From Pseudobdellovibrionaceae bacterium (GTDB lineage: Bacteria > Bdellovibrionota > Bdellovibrionia > Bdellovibrionales > JAMPXM01): a DNA stretch of 64,000 nt. Each line of letters opens with the position of its first letter. Position 1 is the first letter of the stretch. The notes under the pieces were generated by a model. It was not told the origin of the DNA. It searched no databases and saw only the letters and a program-made list of their open reading frames with translations. The stretch lies in assembly GCA_947462815.1 (NCBI GenBank), contig CANHQR010000011.1:1-64000 (forward strand), written 5' to 3'. The position numbers and the translations under genes were made by a program. This document shows, piece by piece, positions 45,156-53,443 of this stretch.

Positions 45156-46685
45156 ATGGCCTTTCGCAACGCCCTAGTCAGCGTATCAAATAAATCCGGT
45201 CTCATCGAATTCCTCAAACCGCTCGTTGCACAAGGCCTGCGTGTCGTATCGACAGGCGGCACCTTGCGCACGCTTCGCGACGCCGGCATACCGGCTGTGG
45301 ACGTGGCGGAGCAAACTGGATTTCCCGAAGTGATGGATGGTCGAGTCAAGACCTTGCATCCGCGCGTGCACATGCCGCTTTTGGCAAGAGCCAGTCACAG
45401 CGAAGATTTCGATCTATTGAAGCGCGAAGGTCTTGAACCTTTCGACTTGGTCATCGTGAATCTCTATCCGTTTGAAGAGGCTCGGGCGCGAGGCGCTCAA
45501 GGCGATGAACTCATCGAGTACATTGATATCGGTGGTCCCAGCTTGTTAAGAGCGGCTGCGAAGAATCATTCGCGAGTCACCGTGGTCTGCGATCCGGCGG
45601 ATTACACGTGGATCGCGGAACGAGGCGAAACTTCCCTTGAAGATCGGTGTCGGTTGGCCGCCAAAGTCTATTCGCACACCTCGCGCTACGATGATCTGAT
45701 CGCCCGAACTTTGTCTGCCGATGTGGAGAGCTGGAATGGTTTGGCCGGTCGACTCGTCACCGAACTTCGTTACGGTGAGAACCCTCATCAAGCGGCGCGC
45801 TGGTATCGAGATCCCTTGGCATCGAGTGGATTACATGAAGCCGAGATTCTTCACGGCAAAGCCTTGAGCTACAATAATCTCCTCGATCTTGATTCGGCCG
45901 TCGCGGCTGTAGCTGAGTTTCGTCGACCCGCTGCCGTGGCCGTCAAGCATAACAATCCTTGTGGCGTCGGTGTGAGCGATGAGAACAGCGAGGCCATTGT
46001 TCGAGCTGTCCAACGCGCACTCACCGCAGATCCCGTCAGCGTTTTTGGCGGTATCGTGGCGATCAATCGCCAAGTCGATTTGGCTTCGGCAGAAGCTCTG
46101 GCCGGGATTTTTTTGGAATGCATCGTCGCTCCCGATTTTTCGCCCGAGGCCCTCGAGCGACTCCAAAAGAAAAAAGATCTTCGTCTGTTGAAGTGGCCCA
46201 AGCTTGCGGAGCACAAGGCGACGACGCAGTTTCGAACGGTTGCAGGTGGCTATTTGGTTCAAACGGCAGATCGAACCTCAGATTGGTCGAATCATTGGAA
46301 AGTTGAGGGCGAGCATCCGAGCAGTGAAATCAAAACGGATCTCCTCTTGGCTTGGAAAGTATGCGCCCACTTGCGAAGTAATGCGATTGCCTTGGCTTCT
46401 GGTGGACAGACCGTGGGCTTAGGCATGGGGCAGGTCAATCGTGTTGACGCAGTTGAACAGGCTCTGGCTCGCGCCCGCAAACATCATCCGGATTTGCGAC
46501 GTCCTGTGGTTCTTGCCAGCGATGCTTTCTTTCCGTTTCCGGATTCCATCGAGCTTGCGTCTGAAGCGGGAGTTCGGTGGATTATTCAGCCCGGTGGCAG
46601 CATTCGCGACAATGAAGTTCTGGCGCGTGCGCGTGCCTTAGGCGTTAACATGGTGCTGACGGGTACCCGACACTTTCGCCATTGA
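45156..46685 (+). CDS. purH: Bifunctional AICAR transformylase / IMP cyclohydrolase
   Basis: Catalyses the last two steps of IMP synthesis. The N-terminal MGS-like cyclohydrolase has LVSVSNKSGLIEFLKPL, VVSTGGTLRTLRDAG and VMDGRVKTLHPRVHM. The transformylase domain has ELRYGENPHQAARWY, AVKHNNPCGVGV, FGGIVAINRQVDLASAEA, and KVCAHLRSNAIALASGGQTVGLGMGQVNRVDAVE near the end. The length, 509, is standard. A strong AAGGAGG lies 10 bases before ATG 45156. It ends the forward run of alr-mla genes with a 35-bp gap, so it may be cotranscribed or have its own promoter. Confidence 0.95.
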   Translation: MAFRNALVSVSNKSGLIEFLKPLVAQGLRVVSTGGTLRTLRDAGIPAVDVAEQTGFPEVMDGRVKTLHPRVHMPLLARASHSEDFDLLKREGLEPFDLVIVNLYPFEEARARGAQGDELIEYIDIGGPSLLRAAAKNHSRVTVVCDPADYTWIAERGETSLEDRCRLAAKVYSHTSRYDDLIARTLSADVESWNGLAGRLVTELRYGENPHQAARWYRDPLASSGLHEAEILHGKALSYNNLLDLDSAVAAVAEFRRPAAVAVKHNNPCGVGVSDENSEAIVRAVQRALTADPVSVFGGIVAINRQVDLASAEALAGIFLECIVAPDFSPEALERLQKKKDLRLLKWPKLAEHKATTQFRTVAGGYLVQTADRTSDWSNHWKVEGEHPSSEIKTDLLLAWKVCAHLRSNAIALASGGQTVGLGMGQVNRVDAVEQALARARKHHPDLRRPVVLASDAFFPFPDSIELASEAGVRWIIQPGGSIRDNEVLARARALGVNMVLTGTRHFRH

Positions 46686-46964
46686 ACTTGGGCCAACGTC
46701 GAGGTCGCTGAGCAAGTGCCTTGAGTGTGGCCCATGCTCGTCATCCTATGCGACGACCTCGAGATCACCACCTGTGACGTGAACGAGTGCGAGGAACCAG
46801 ACCCTACCGACTTCCTTCGCGGATTTTGATGCCGAGCTGCCCACGGCGCATTACAATTTTGGAGTGTGTCTCGCGGTGCGGTCGGCGACGTTGGTCGGCG
46901 CGGCGGGCGGCACACGGAGAGCATCAAAGCATCAGAGTTTCGCCAGCTTGAATACGGAGTGTTC

Positions 46965-48791
46965 GTGTCAGACTCTCTCAGTTCGTCATCTACGGCATCG
47001 ACATCTTCTGGAGAGAAGCTTTGGCTTGTGAAGTCGGGCGATCGCATTACTGGACCGTTTGGAACGGCGGAGCTGATCCGCAAATTGAAGCTTAAGGAAG
47101 TCATTATCATCGATGAAATCATCGAACCGAACTCGCGATGGAAGCATATTCGCGATGTTCTCGAGTTTGCCGGAGTCGTCGAAGAAATCCGACACGGCCT
47201 GATGGCCAACAAAGAAGACACAGAGGTCGGTACCAAAAGCTTGGTGGATGATGAGAAAACACCAGTGACTTTGGTGCCGCGTAATTCCAGTGTGCCGTTG
47301 GAGCGACGAACAAATGTTCCCGAGCGATCGACCCCTTCCACAGCGACCCCTGAGGCACGTCCCGATACGACCTCGACGGCTGCAGCTGCGGCCAAAGTTT
47401 CGGATGATCGTGTCCTCCGTAGTACTCAGCCTTTGCCGCAGGCCCCGGCTTCTAAAGTCTTGAGCCAGACCCTGATCTGGGCTTCTGTCGCTGTTGCCGC
47501 CGCATTGGCTGGCGTCATGATGGTCAAATCCATTCAGAAGTCAGATCGCAAGATTGAACCTCAAGATCTGACCAAAGTGACAGCGGAGGCTGAGTTTGCA
47601 CTGAAGACCGGAGATGCGGCCCGCGCCTCCAATCTGTATGCCCGACTTGCCGAGTCGAGCGATGCGCCACCGGAAATTCGGCTCCGCGATGCGATTCTCA
47701 CCTTGCGTTTGGATCGGCAGACTTTAGCGGCGAAGCGAAAGTTCGAGGCTTTATTGGTCGGCGGAACTCAAGATCCACAGATTCTGACTCGCGCTCGCGT
47801 TGGACTCGCTCTGGCGAGCCAACAAAGCGACGACTCACAAGATGCGTTGGCGCGCCTTGAAAAGTTGAGCGCGGAAACCACCGCGACTCCTCTTGTATTG
47901 TTCAACTTGGCCGCCATCACTTCGGAGCAAGCCGCGTCGGCAGCGCTTCCGTATCTTCGTGGCCTCGACTCACACCCTCAGCTAGGTGAAGCCTCCATGT
48001 TGTTGCGAGCGATTGTGCTCATGGAAACTTCGGAGCCGAAATCTGTCCTGACGCTGATGAATGGCGTTGATGGGCGACGGCTTGGTCCCTACCGATTTGA
48101 GTTGCTGACTTTGGCCGCGATCGCTGAGGCCTCGGGCGATGCACGACGGCGTGCCACCACTTATCTGAACGAAGCCTGGAGCGCTGATCCACTGCAGGGC
48201 TTGGACTTCTATCAAGATCCATTGATTTACACTGAGGCTTTGCGTTGGGAGCGGACTCTGAAAGCGGTGATGAGTTGGGTGGCCAAGAGCAAAAATTCTG
48301 AGGTCAAAGCCTTGGGAGCCATCGTGATGAGTTTAGCTGAGAAGAGTGTTGAAGCTGAAGCTCTGTTGAAAGAACTCTTGGCCACTCGACCTCAAGATGC
48401 ACATTTGCTCACCGCTCAGGCGTTTTTACTCTACCGTTTGGGGCGAGTCGATGAGGCCCGCGGCGCCTTGCGATTTTTGAATGAGCCAGAAGCCGAGAAG
48501 CCACAGCTTGCGGAAATCTTGCGCGCCCGCATTTGCGCGTCGGCCGAGAGCATCGACACTTCGGCAGATCTCTGCTCGAACGTCCCATGGGACAAGCTGG
48601 CCAACTCCAAGAATGCGACGGTGTTTGTGCAGACCGAGTGGGTGAAAAGAACATTGAGATTTGACTCCTCGGACCCGGCCGCTTTGCGTGAGGCGCAGGC
48701 ACGTCTTGAGCAGCTGAAACTCAATTTTCCAGAGTCCTCGCTGGTGTTGAAGTTGACGGCTGAGCTGAGCGAAACTTCGACGTCGAGGTAA
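46965..48791 (+). CDS. GYF_2-domain membrane protein with TPR-like periplasmic part
   Basis: A protein of about 608 residues. The N-terminal domain KLWLVKSGDRITGPFGTAEL ... EIIEPNSRWKHIRDV matches the short GYF_2 fold (Trp-x-GPF pattern). A polar linker leads to one membrane helix (LIWASVAVAAALAGVMMV, about 168-185). The rest is a TPR-like helical array (TAEAEFALKTGDAARASNLYARLAE and later repeats). The start is uncertain: GTG 46965 has GGAG nearby and begins just before the domain; the frame is open to 46866. The lipoprotein gene follows after 3 bp. The GYF_2-plus-effector pattern recurs at 61169. Confidence 0.78.
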   Translation: MSDSLSSSSTASTSSGEKLWLVKSGDRITGPFGTAELIRKLKLKEVIIIDEIIEPNSRWKHIRDVLEFAGVVEEIRHGLMANKEDTEVGTKSLVDDEKTPVTLVPRNSSVPLERRTNVPERSTPSTATPEARPDTTSTAAAAAKVSDDRVLRSTQPLPQAPASKVLSQTLIWASVAVAAALAGVMMVKSIQKSDRKIEPQDLTKVTAEAEFALKTGDAARASNLYARLAESSDAPPEIRLRDAILTLRLDRQTLAAKRKFEALLVGGTQDPQILTRARVGLALASQQSDDSQDALARLEKLSAETTATPLVLFNLAAITSEQAASAALPYLRGLDSHPQLGEASMLLRAIVLMETSEPKSVLTLMNGVDGRRLGPYRFELLTLAAIAEASGDARRRATTYLNEAWSADPLQGLDFYQDPLIYTEALRWERTLKAVMSWVAKSKNSEVKALGAIVMSLAEKSVEAEALLKELLATRPQDAHLLTAQAFLLYRLGRVDEARGALRFLNEPEAEKPQLAEILRARICASAESIDTSADLCSNVPWDKLANSKNATVFVQTEWVKRTLRFDSSDPAALREAQARLEQLKLNFPESSLVLKLTAELSETSTSR

Positions 48792-48794
48792 AGA

Positions 48795-49715
48795 ATGCGC
48801 GCGGATCGTTGGCGATTCCGACCCCAGATCTCCAAGCTCGTGTCCCTGGCCGCGCCCTCGAAGACCGTTTTTTTCGGAACGTTTTTTCTATGTGTGGCGA
48901 CGGGTTGGTCGGCCTGTGATCGGCCGGCACCTTGGACGCAGCATGCGTTTACCTCGCGCACATCACCGGCTGATCCGACCGATGTACCTATGCCCTCAGC
49001 GCTTTGGTATCGTTTGACGGGTGTTCCCGTGCCGGCGTCACCACGCCCTGATGCTACCGGAGCCACTCCAACCGACGTCGCGGAATCAACGTCGTCACAT
49101 GCCCCCTCAGAAGCCGCACAGGAAGGTTCGGATCATCAAAAAGATCCACATCACGAAGCCGGAACTCAAGAGACTGAGGGCGAGTCCATTCCGTTGGCGG
49201 CCAAAGTGGGGATTGAGACCGAGCTGAAACCGATGGCTATTTATTTGATTGAAGAAGTGCGAGGCACTCTCGGAGGAAAGCACCACCGAATTGAGTTTGG
49301 TCCAGGCGGCGGTGCGATCGACCTACGTGACTTCGTGACTCAAGATCGAGGCGCTTTTCGTCTCGTGTTTGAATTTGATCCGCGCACGCGGACCAAAGAG
49401 GAGATCAAGAGCGAAGCCGACTTCGAACGCAAAGTGCTGTTTTATTCCAATGGCAAGCGACGTCGATCCCAGCAGGGTAGCTCTGTGGAATGGGTAGGTG
49501 ATGGTTGCGATCATTGGCTGGACGTGACCCAGGCCGCACTGCAAGCGGCGAGGGGCGAAGGCCTGTTGTTTGCGGTGGCCGACGCTCGCCACGTCAGTGC
49601 GTTAGCTGGAACGTTCTTTTTTAGCGTCAAATCGCCGAAGACCCCCAATTTGGTACAATTGGCACGCGTGACCTTTTACGATTCGAGCCGTCGCGCACTT
49701 CTATGTCGTATTTGA
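48795..49715 (+). CDS. Lipoprotein, unknown
   Basis: A 306-residue exported lipoprotein. A basic start is followed by a hydrophobic core (TVFFGTFFLCVATGWSAC, Cys near residue 38). A Pro/Ser/Thr/His-rich linker (about 40-125) follows, then a beta-sandwich-like domain (AIYLIEEVRGTLGGKHHRIEFGPGGGAIDL, in pieces, through FFFSVKSPKTPNLVQLARVTFYDSSRRALLCRI). The family is not recognised. It starts 3 bp after the GYF_2/TPR gene and is almost surely cotranscribed with it. Its stop codon lies in a 14-bp tandem duplication. Confidence 0.7.
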   Translation: MRADRWRFRPQISKLVSLAAPSKTVFFGTFFLCVATGWSACDRPAPWTQHAFTSRTSPADPTDVPMPSALWYRLTGVPVPASPRPDATGATPTDVAESTSSHAPSEAAQEGSDHQKDPHHEAGTQETEGESIPLAAKVGIETELKPMAIYLIEEVRGTLGGKHHRIEFGPGGGAIDLRDFVTQDRGAFRLVFEFDPRTRTKEEIKSEADFERKVLFYSNGKRRRSQQGSSVEWVGDGCDHWLDVTQAALQAARGEGLLFAVADARHVSALAGTFFFSVKSPKTPNLVQLARVTFYDSSRRALLCRI

Positions 49716-49733
49716 GGGGTCGTATTTGAGGGG
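49706..49733. repeat. Perfect 14-bp tandem duplication across a stop codon
   Basis: TCGTATTTGAGGGG occurs twice without a gap (49706-49719, 49720-49733). The first copy contains the stop TGA (49713-49715) of the lipoprotein; the second repeats it in the 3' flank. Confidence 0.9.
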
Positions 49734-49934
49734 CCAAAGTTCAGGTGTCCTGGGGCGAGCGCTCCGTCGAGCGTCGAGCCGCGCCGGTCGCGGCCGGGAC
49801 AACTCCAGAGGGCTCGATCTCATGATGAATTTGTTTGTGAATTCGGATCCGCCAACACGGGGGAGTGTGACATCTTCTCCGACTGATCGTAAGTTGACGA
49901 CTCAATGACCTGCGCATGAAATCCTCGAGGCCGC

Positions 49935-50435
49935 ATGATCGACTTTCTCAACGCCTATAAACGCTACGATCCCGCTGCGAAGTCCCGGTGGGAAATCGCC
50001 TTGCTTTATCCTGGGCCGAAGGCCGTCGCTTTTCATCGCTTGGCACATGCTCTCTACAAGATGGAATTGTTTTTCCTCGCCCGTCTTGTGGCCGAAGTCT
50101 CGAGGCTTTTGACCGGTATCGAGATTCATCCGGGTGCACGCTTAGGGCGTCGCCTCGTGATCGATCACGGCATGGGCGTTGTGATTGGTGAGACGGCCGA
50201 AGTCGGCGACGATTGCATCATCTTTCACGGGACAACTTTGGGAGGCGTTCGGTTTGAGCCGACCAAGCGGCACCCCACAGTGGGGAATCGCGTTCTCATT
50301 GGAGCGGGTGCTAAAGTGCTGGGGCCGATCACCTTGGGAGATGGATGCCGAATCGGGGCGAACGTCGTGGTCATGCGCGATGTCGCTCCGGGTGAGAAAA
50401 TCACCCTGGAGTCAGCGGCGCATGTAAAGCCCTGA
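49935..50435 (+). CDS. cysE: Serine O-acetyltransferase, short form
   Basis: Transfers acetyl from acetyl-CoA to L-serine, the first step of cysteine synthesis. The 166 residues hold the helical start ([35 protein letters not shown], in pieces) and the left-handed hexapeptide-repeat helix: [33 protein letters not shown]..., GTTLGGV and [15 protein letters not shown]. The catalytic His (IDHGMG) is present. E. coli CysE is 273 residues; the missing part is its extra N-terminal helical domain, as in short SAT/EpsC-type enzymes. ATG 49935 has CGAGG nearby. It is a single gene, with no cysK in the window. Confidence 0.92.
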   Translation: MIDFLNAYKRYDPAAKSRWEIALLYPGPKAVAFHRLAHALYKMELFFLARLVAEVSRLLTGIEIHPGARLGRRLVIDHGMGVVIGETAEVGDDCIIFHGTTLGGVRFEPTKRHPTVGNRVLIGAGAKVLGPITLGDGCRIGANVVVMRDVAPGEKITLESAAHVKP

Positions 50436-50546
50436 TCGAGGCCGGTCAGAGCCCTCGGCGACGTCCCCCCAGAGAAGTCTCGAAGACGCCACGGAGACGC
50501 GGAACGGCAAGTCTCGGTAAAAAAGTGACCCTCCCTCGTTCATCGG

Positions 50547-50564
50547 GAAGCCTGATTTGGCTTC
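50547..50564 (+). terminator. Weak hairpin downstream of cysE
   Basis: GAAGCC and GGCTTC pair around TGATTT, 112 bp after the cysE stop. No T-run follows. Confidence 0.35.
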
Positions 50565-50649
50565 ACCCGCAATTTGTATCCATCGGGTGCGGCATGTCGC
50601 CACCCAGTTGCAACCCGCTCGAGGCCCCGCCTGAGGCCTAATAATTGCT

Positions 50650-50711
50650 CACCTCAACCGAGCTCACCCCAAAAATAGCGTTACTCAAAAAATGTTGAGG
50701 TGTGAGCTCGG
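50650..50711. other. Two interleaved inverted repeats (possible pseudoknot)
   Basis: CACCTCAAC (50650-50658) pairs with GTTGAGGTG (50694-50702), and CCGAGCTCAC (50658-50667) pairs with GTGAGCTCGG (50702-50711). The order is A-B-A'-B', so both stems cannot form as simple nested hairpins; the RNA could form a pseudoknot or switch between forms. It lies about 115 bp upstream of the start at 50825. Confidence 0.6.
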
Positions 50712-50824
50712 ATCGGAATGGCCCTCTCTCTTCGGTTCCTGACGCTGCTTTTGTGGCAGGTCTGTTGGGTCGGAGTTCTCGCGACTTCGAAGGCGCTTCT
50801 TGGAAGCTCCTTCATGGAGGCTCA

Positions 50825-52708
50825 ATGATAGCGCGATTGAAATCGCATCGGCGACTTGAACAACGGCTGAGCGACTGTTCCGCTGTTGTGTGGAAGTCGG
50901 GTCGCCGGTTGATAGCGGCCGCATCTCTCGTTGTCATGTCGGCCAGCTCGGCCTCCGGTGCGGGATCACGCGATGGTCTCGTTTTGCGCCACCTCGAAAA
51001 GAACACTATAGAAAATGCGGTTGGGATCTATCTCACACCGAAGGGAGAAAGGTACTTCGCCGAAAATCTTGAGCGTGTTCTCGACAACACAGGATTTTCA
51101 ATTCGTGAGGCTTACTTCCCGGTGTTGAATTGGCGAGCGGAGGCTCCTATCAGCCTCGAACACATGGCGACCGGCAACCCTGAAATGCAAGCGACCATGA
51201 CGCGAATTCGTCAGCTCCTCAGTGAATGGTTTCGTGGACTCAATGTTCAAGACCCTCAGCCGGAGGTCACAGTTCGAGGGGCCGGCTATCGTCTGAAGTT
51301 TTCGAAGCTCGCTCTGGTTGCCGATCGTCAGCTGCAGGGAATTTTGCGGCGCCAGGGTGGGGCGGTTCTCGCTCTTGAGGCTGAAATTCATGAGCTTGAG
51401 GCGGGCGCGGAGGTTGTCGCGATTCGCGATCCCCAACGTAACCCTTATCTCGGAACCTTGGGCGCCAAAGAACCCAATCTGAAAATGCGCCGTAATTCAC
51501 CACCGGTGAAACTGCGTCTGCCCTTCTACGTGAACGTCGCTGCCAATCGCAGCTTGCAGGTGGAGTCTTTACCGATGTTTTCGACCTTCGCGAGCGCCGA
51601 TTTTGACCTTCGCTACGCGGATTTGTTGGCGCCCCGAATTACCTTACAAATTGATGAACAGCTCTTTGAGATGAGTCGCGAAACCTTAATTCGCAATTTC
51701 GAGCAACACAAAACCAAGATTGTCGATCAACTCAAGATCATGCTCGATAAAATCGTGAAGACGTCTTTGCCAGAATCAATCAACGAAAAGTTGACCCAGC
51801 TGGTTCCTCAGCACCTCGAGCAAGTCAGTCCCCTTTCGCCTCCTGGTAAAGACGAATGCTCGAGTGACGCGGACTTTCTTTGGGGTCTCATGTTGCGTCG
51901 AGTATCCCTCACGCCCGATGTTCTGGCGTTGGAGCTTGCGGCGTATATTGAAGATCCCTCGCGTCGGTCGCCACGACCAGAGGCTTCAGCCATGGCTCGA
52001 GGAGCGGCGAATCTCGCGGGTACAGATCCCAAAACCTACGATTTGGCGATGACGATCAATCGCGGTTTGATCAATCGAATCCTGCAGCTTTCGCACGGAC
52101 GTGGTTACTTTGATCGATTAGATCTGGGAGACGGGGAGACCATCAAGCTTTGGAAGGCGCCGACGGTTGATCTCGATCCTTCGGCAGGCAACTCACCTCG
52201 CGAGTTCGCACAGTTGCGAGCCAGCATCGGTGTAGAGAGTGAAGTTTCCGGTTTCATGGAGTCTTTGGCCACTTCGGGCCCTGTGCGAGTGACCTTTGAT
52301 ATTTATGGTCGCATTTATCCCAACCCGACCGGTGGAAAGGGTTTGCGAGTCCGAGCTGACCGAATTGATGTGGCTTCCGTGCGAGTCGAGCGGTCCTCGC
52401 TCTCTTGGATCGGTGCCATCTTCAGTGGTTCGGTCGAGTCGGCGGCTCGCAAAAAGGTCCAAGCAGCTGCCGCACAACTTGCGGCGAAGCCGGCCGAGAT
52501 CCCTGCGGACATCGATTTACCGCCCGAGTTCTTCGGTCAGCGCTTGCAGCCGAAGGGCCTGCGCGTGGATCGGAACGGTCACTTGACGATGCTTTTGGAT
52601 TTTGGACCGATCACTTATAATTCAGTGCGCCCGCTCTCGGCGGCTGTCGGCAATCAAGAGGAGGCACGTCGCTTGGCTGCATTGGCCCGACGTTGTGCAA
52701 GTCGATGA
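50825..52708 (+). CDS. Large exported protein, possibly TULIP/BPI-like lipid-binding
   Basis: A 627-residue exported protein. ATG 50825 has GGAGG 4 bases upstream; the signal core LIAAASLVVMSASSASGA follows. The mature protein looks like two related halves. Each mixes long beta strands (LRLPFYVNVAANRSLQVESL, VRVTFDIYGRIYP) with an amphipathic helix, and the second has DLAMTINRGLINRILQLSHG, resembling the swap helix of BPI/LBP proteins. Near each half's end is a Lys/Ala-rich helix (HKTKIVDQLKIMLDKIV; ARKKVQAAAAQLAA). A TULIP fold that binds lipid in the periplasm is a hypothesis, not a recognised match. It is coupled by ATGA to the gene at 52705. Confidence 0.7.
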   Translation: MIARLKSHRRLEQRLSDCSAVVWKSGRRLIAAASLVVMSASSASGAGSRDGLVLRHLEKNTIENAVGIYLTPKGERYFAENLERVLDNTGFSIREAYFPVLNWRAEAPISLEHMATGNPEMQATMTRIRQLLSEWFRGLNVQDPQPEVTVRGAGYRLKFSKLALVADRQLQGILRRQGGAVLALEAEIHELEAGAEVVAIRDPQRNPYLGTLGAKEPNLKMRRNSPPVKLRLPFYVNVAANRSLQVESLPMFSTFASADFDLRYADLLAPRITLQIDEQLFEMSRETLIRNFEQHKTKIVDQLKIMLDKIVKTSLPESINEKLTQLVPQHLEQVSPLSPPGKDECSSDADFLWGLMLRRVSLTPDVLALELAAYIEDPSRRSPRPEASAMARGAANLAGTDPKTYDLAMTINRGLINRILQLSHGRGYFDRLDLGDGETIKLWKAPTVDLDPSAGNSPREFAQLRASIGVESEVSGFMESLATSGPVRVTFDIYGRIYPNPTGGKGLRVRADRIDVASVRVERSSLSWIGAIFSGSVESAARKKVQAAAAQLAAKPAEIPADIDLPPEFFGQRLQPKGLRVDRNGHLTMLLDFGPITYNSVRPLSAAVGNQEEARRLAALARRCASR

Positions 52709-53319
52709 AACGTACAAATGCTCTTTGGATCCATGTTTCCATTCTTCGTTTTGCGTGTCGCTCGGCTTCTCTTGCTGGCAATCGACAGGCCTTGCTGAAA
52801 TTCAGTGTCGTGGCAGCCCTTGTGTTGGGGAGCCTCCTCGCCAGCATATCTGTGTTGCCGAGTTCCGCTTCTGCACAGAACTCCTCGGCACCCCCCACGC
52901 GCACAGAGAAAATTCGCGCCTTGCAAGTTGAAAACTTGAATGCGTACCAAGGAAAGTTCCTCACGGTTTTGTATGCCATCGGTTCGAAGCCTGTGCTGAG
53001 CACGGATAACCGTCAGACGGAACTGACGGAGATTCGCGCCGTACACAGCGTGCCGATTCAAAACGGCCGAGCCATGATTCCGAGCGTGAGTTTGCCCATC
53101 GTGGGTTTCCGTCCCGCCTACAACTTCGTGATGTTTGTGGTGCACGAGCAGCGCGACTTTGTTTGGACCAATACCACCAGTCTACCTCGCGATCCGCGTG
53201 GCCTTGTGGCCAATGAGTCGAACACCTTGTCTCTTCGAGTCGCGGCTCTCACAAAGTCACAGCTGGAGCGCATCGCGGTCGAGCAGCCGAACTCGGCGGC
53301 GTTGCTATTGTCGTTTTGA
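52705..53319 (+). CDS. Secreted protein coupled to the possible TULIP-like gene
   Basis: A 204-residue exported protein of unknown family. Its ATG overlaps the stop of the previous gene (ATGA at 52705-52708). A signal peptide is visible (VVAALVLGSLLASISVLPSSASA, cut after ASA near residue 58); the N-region is long, so an internal start is possible. The mature part is beta-rich (GKFLTVLYAIGSKPVLS, AMIPSVSLPIVGFRP, FVMFVVHEQRDFVW). The tight coupling suggests it is a partner of the upstream protein. Confidence 0.68.
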   Translation: MKRTNALWIHVSILRFACRSASLAGNRQALLKFSVVAALVLGSLLASISVLPSSASAQNSSAPPTRTEKIRALQVENLNAYQGKFLTVLYAIGSKPVLSTDNRQTELTEIRAVHSVPIQNGRAMIPSVSLPIVGFRPAYNFVMFVVHEQRDFVWTNTTSLPRDPRGLVANESNTLSLRVAALTKSQLERIAVEQPNSAALLLSF

Positions 53320-53443
53320 TGAGGTGCGGAAGTGGGATGCGCCCACCTCCAAGTTCGGATAGGCCATCCAACTCATAGGCGAGGACTTGTCGACCGCTGG
53401 GCTAAGCCTTGCCAGACCTCTCGCTTCAGCGTAGGCCTATGAC

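Larger units (their letters stand above)
50436..50824. other. Long leader region before the possible TULIP-like gene
   Basis: About 390 bp without a convincing gene. It holds a hairpin at 50547-50564 (GAAGCC / GGCTTC), which may end the cysE transcript, and two interleaved inverted repeats at 50650-50711. Promoter elements of the gene at 50825 should lie here. The open frame from 50702 is mostly leader sequence. Confidence 0.5.

Noticed and set aside
46586-47395. 269-codon minus frame across the purH end and the GYF_2 gene
   Set aside because: Runs antisense through two well-supported genes and is rich in Ser/Arg/Thr.
53321-53349. Competing hairpins GAGGTG/CACCTC and GTGGG/CCCAC after the secreted protein
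   Set aside because: Too short and overlapping, without a T-run; not listed as a terminator.
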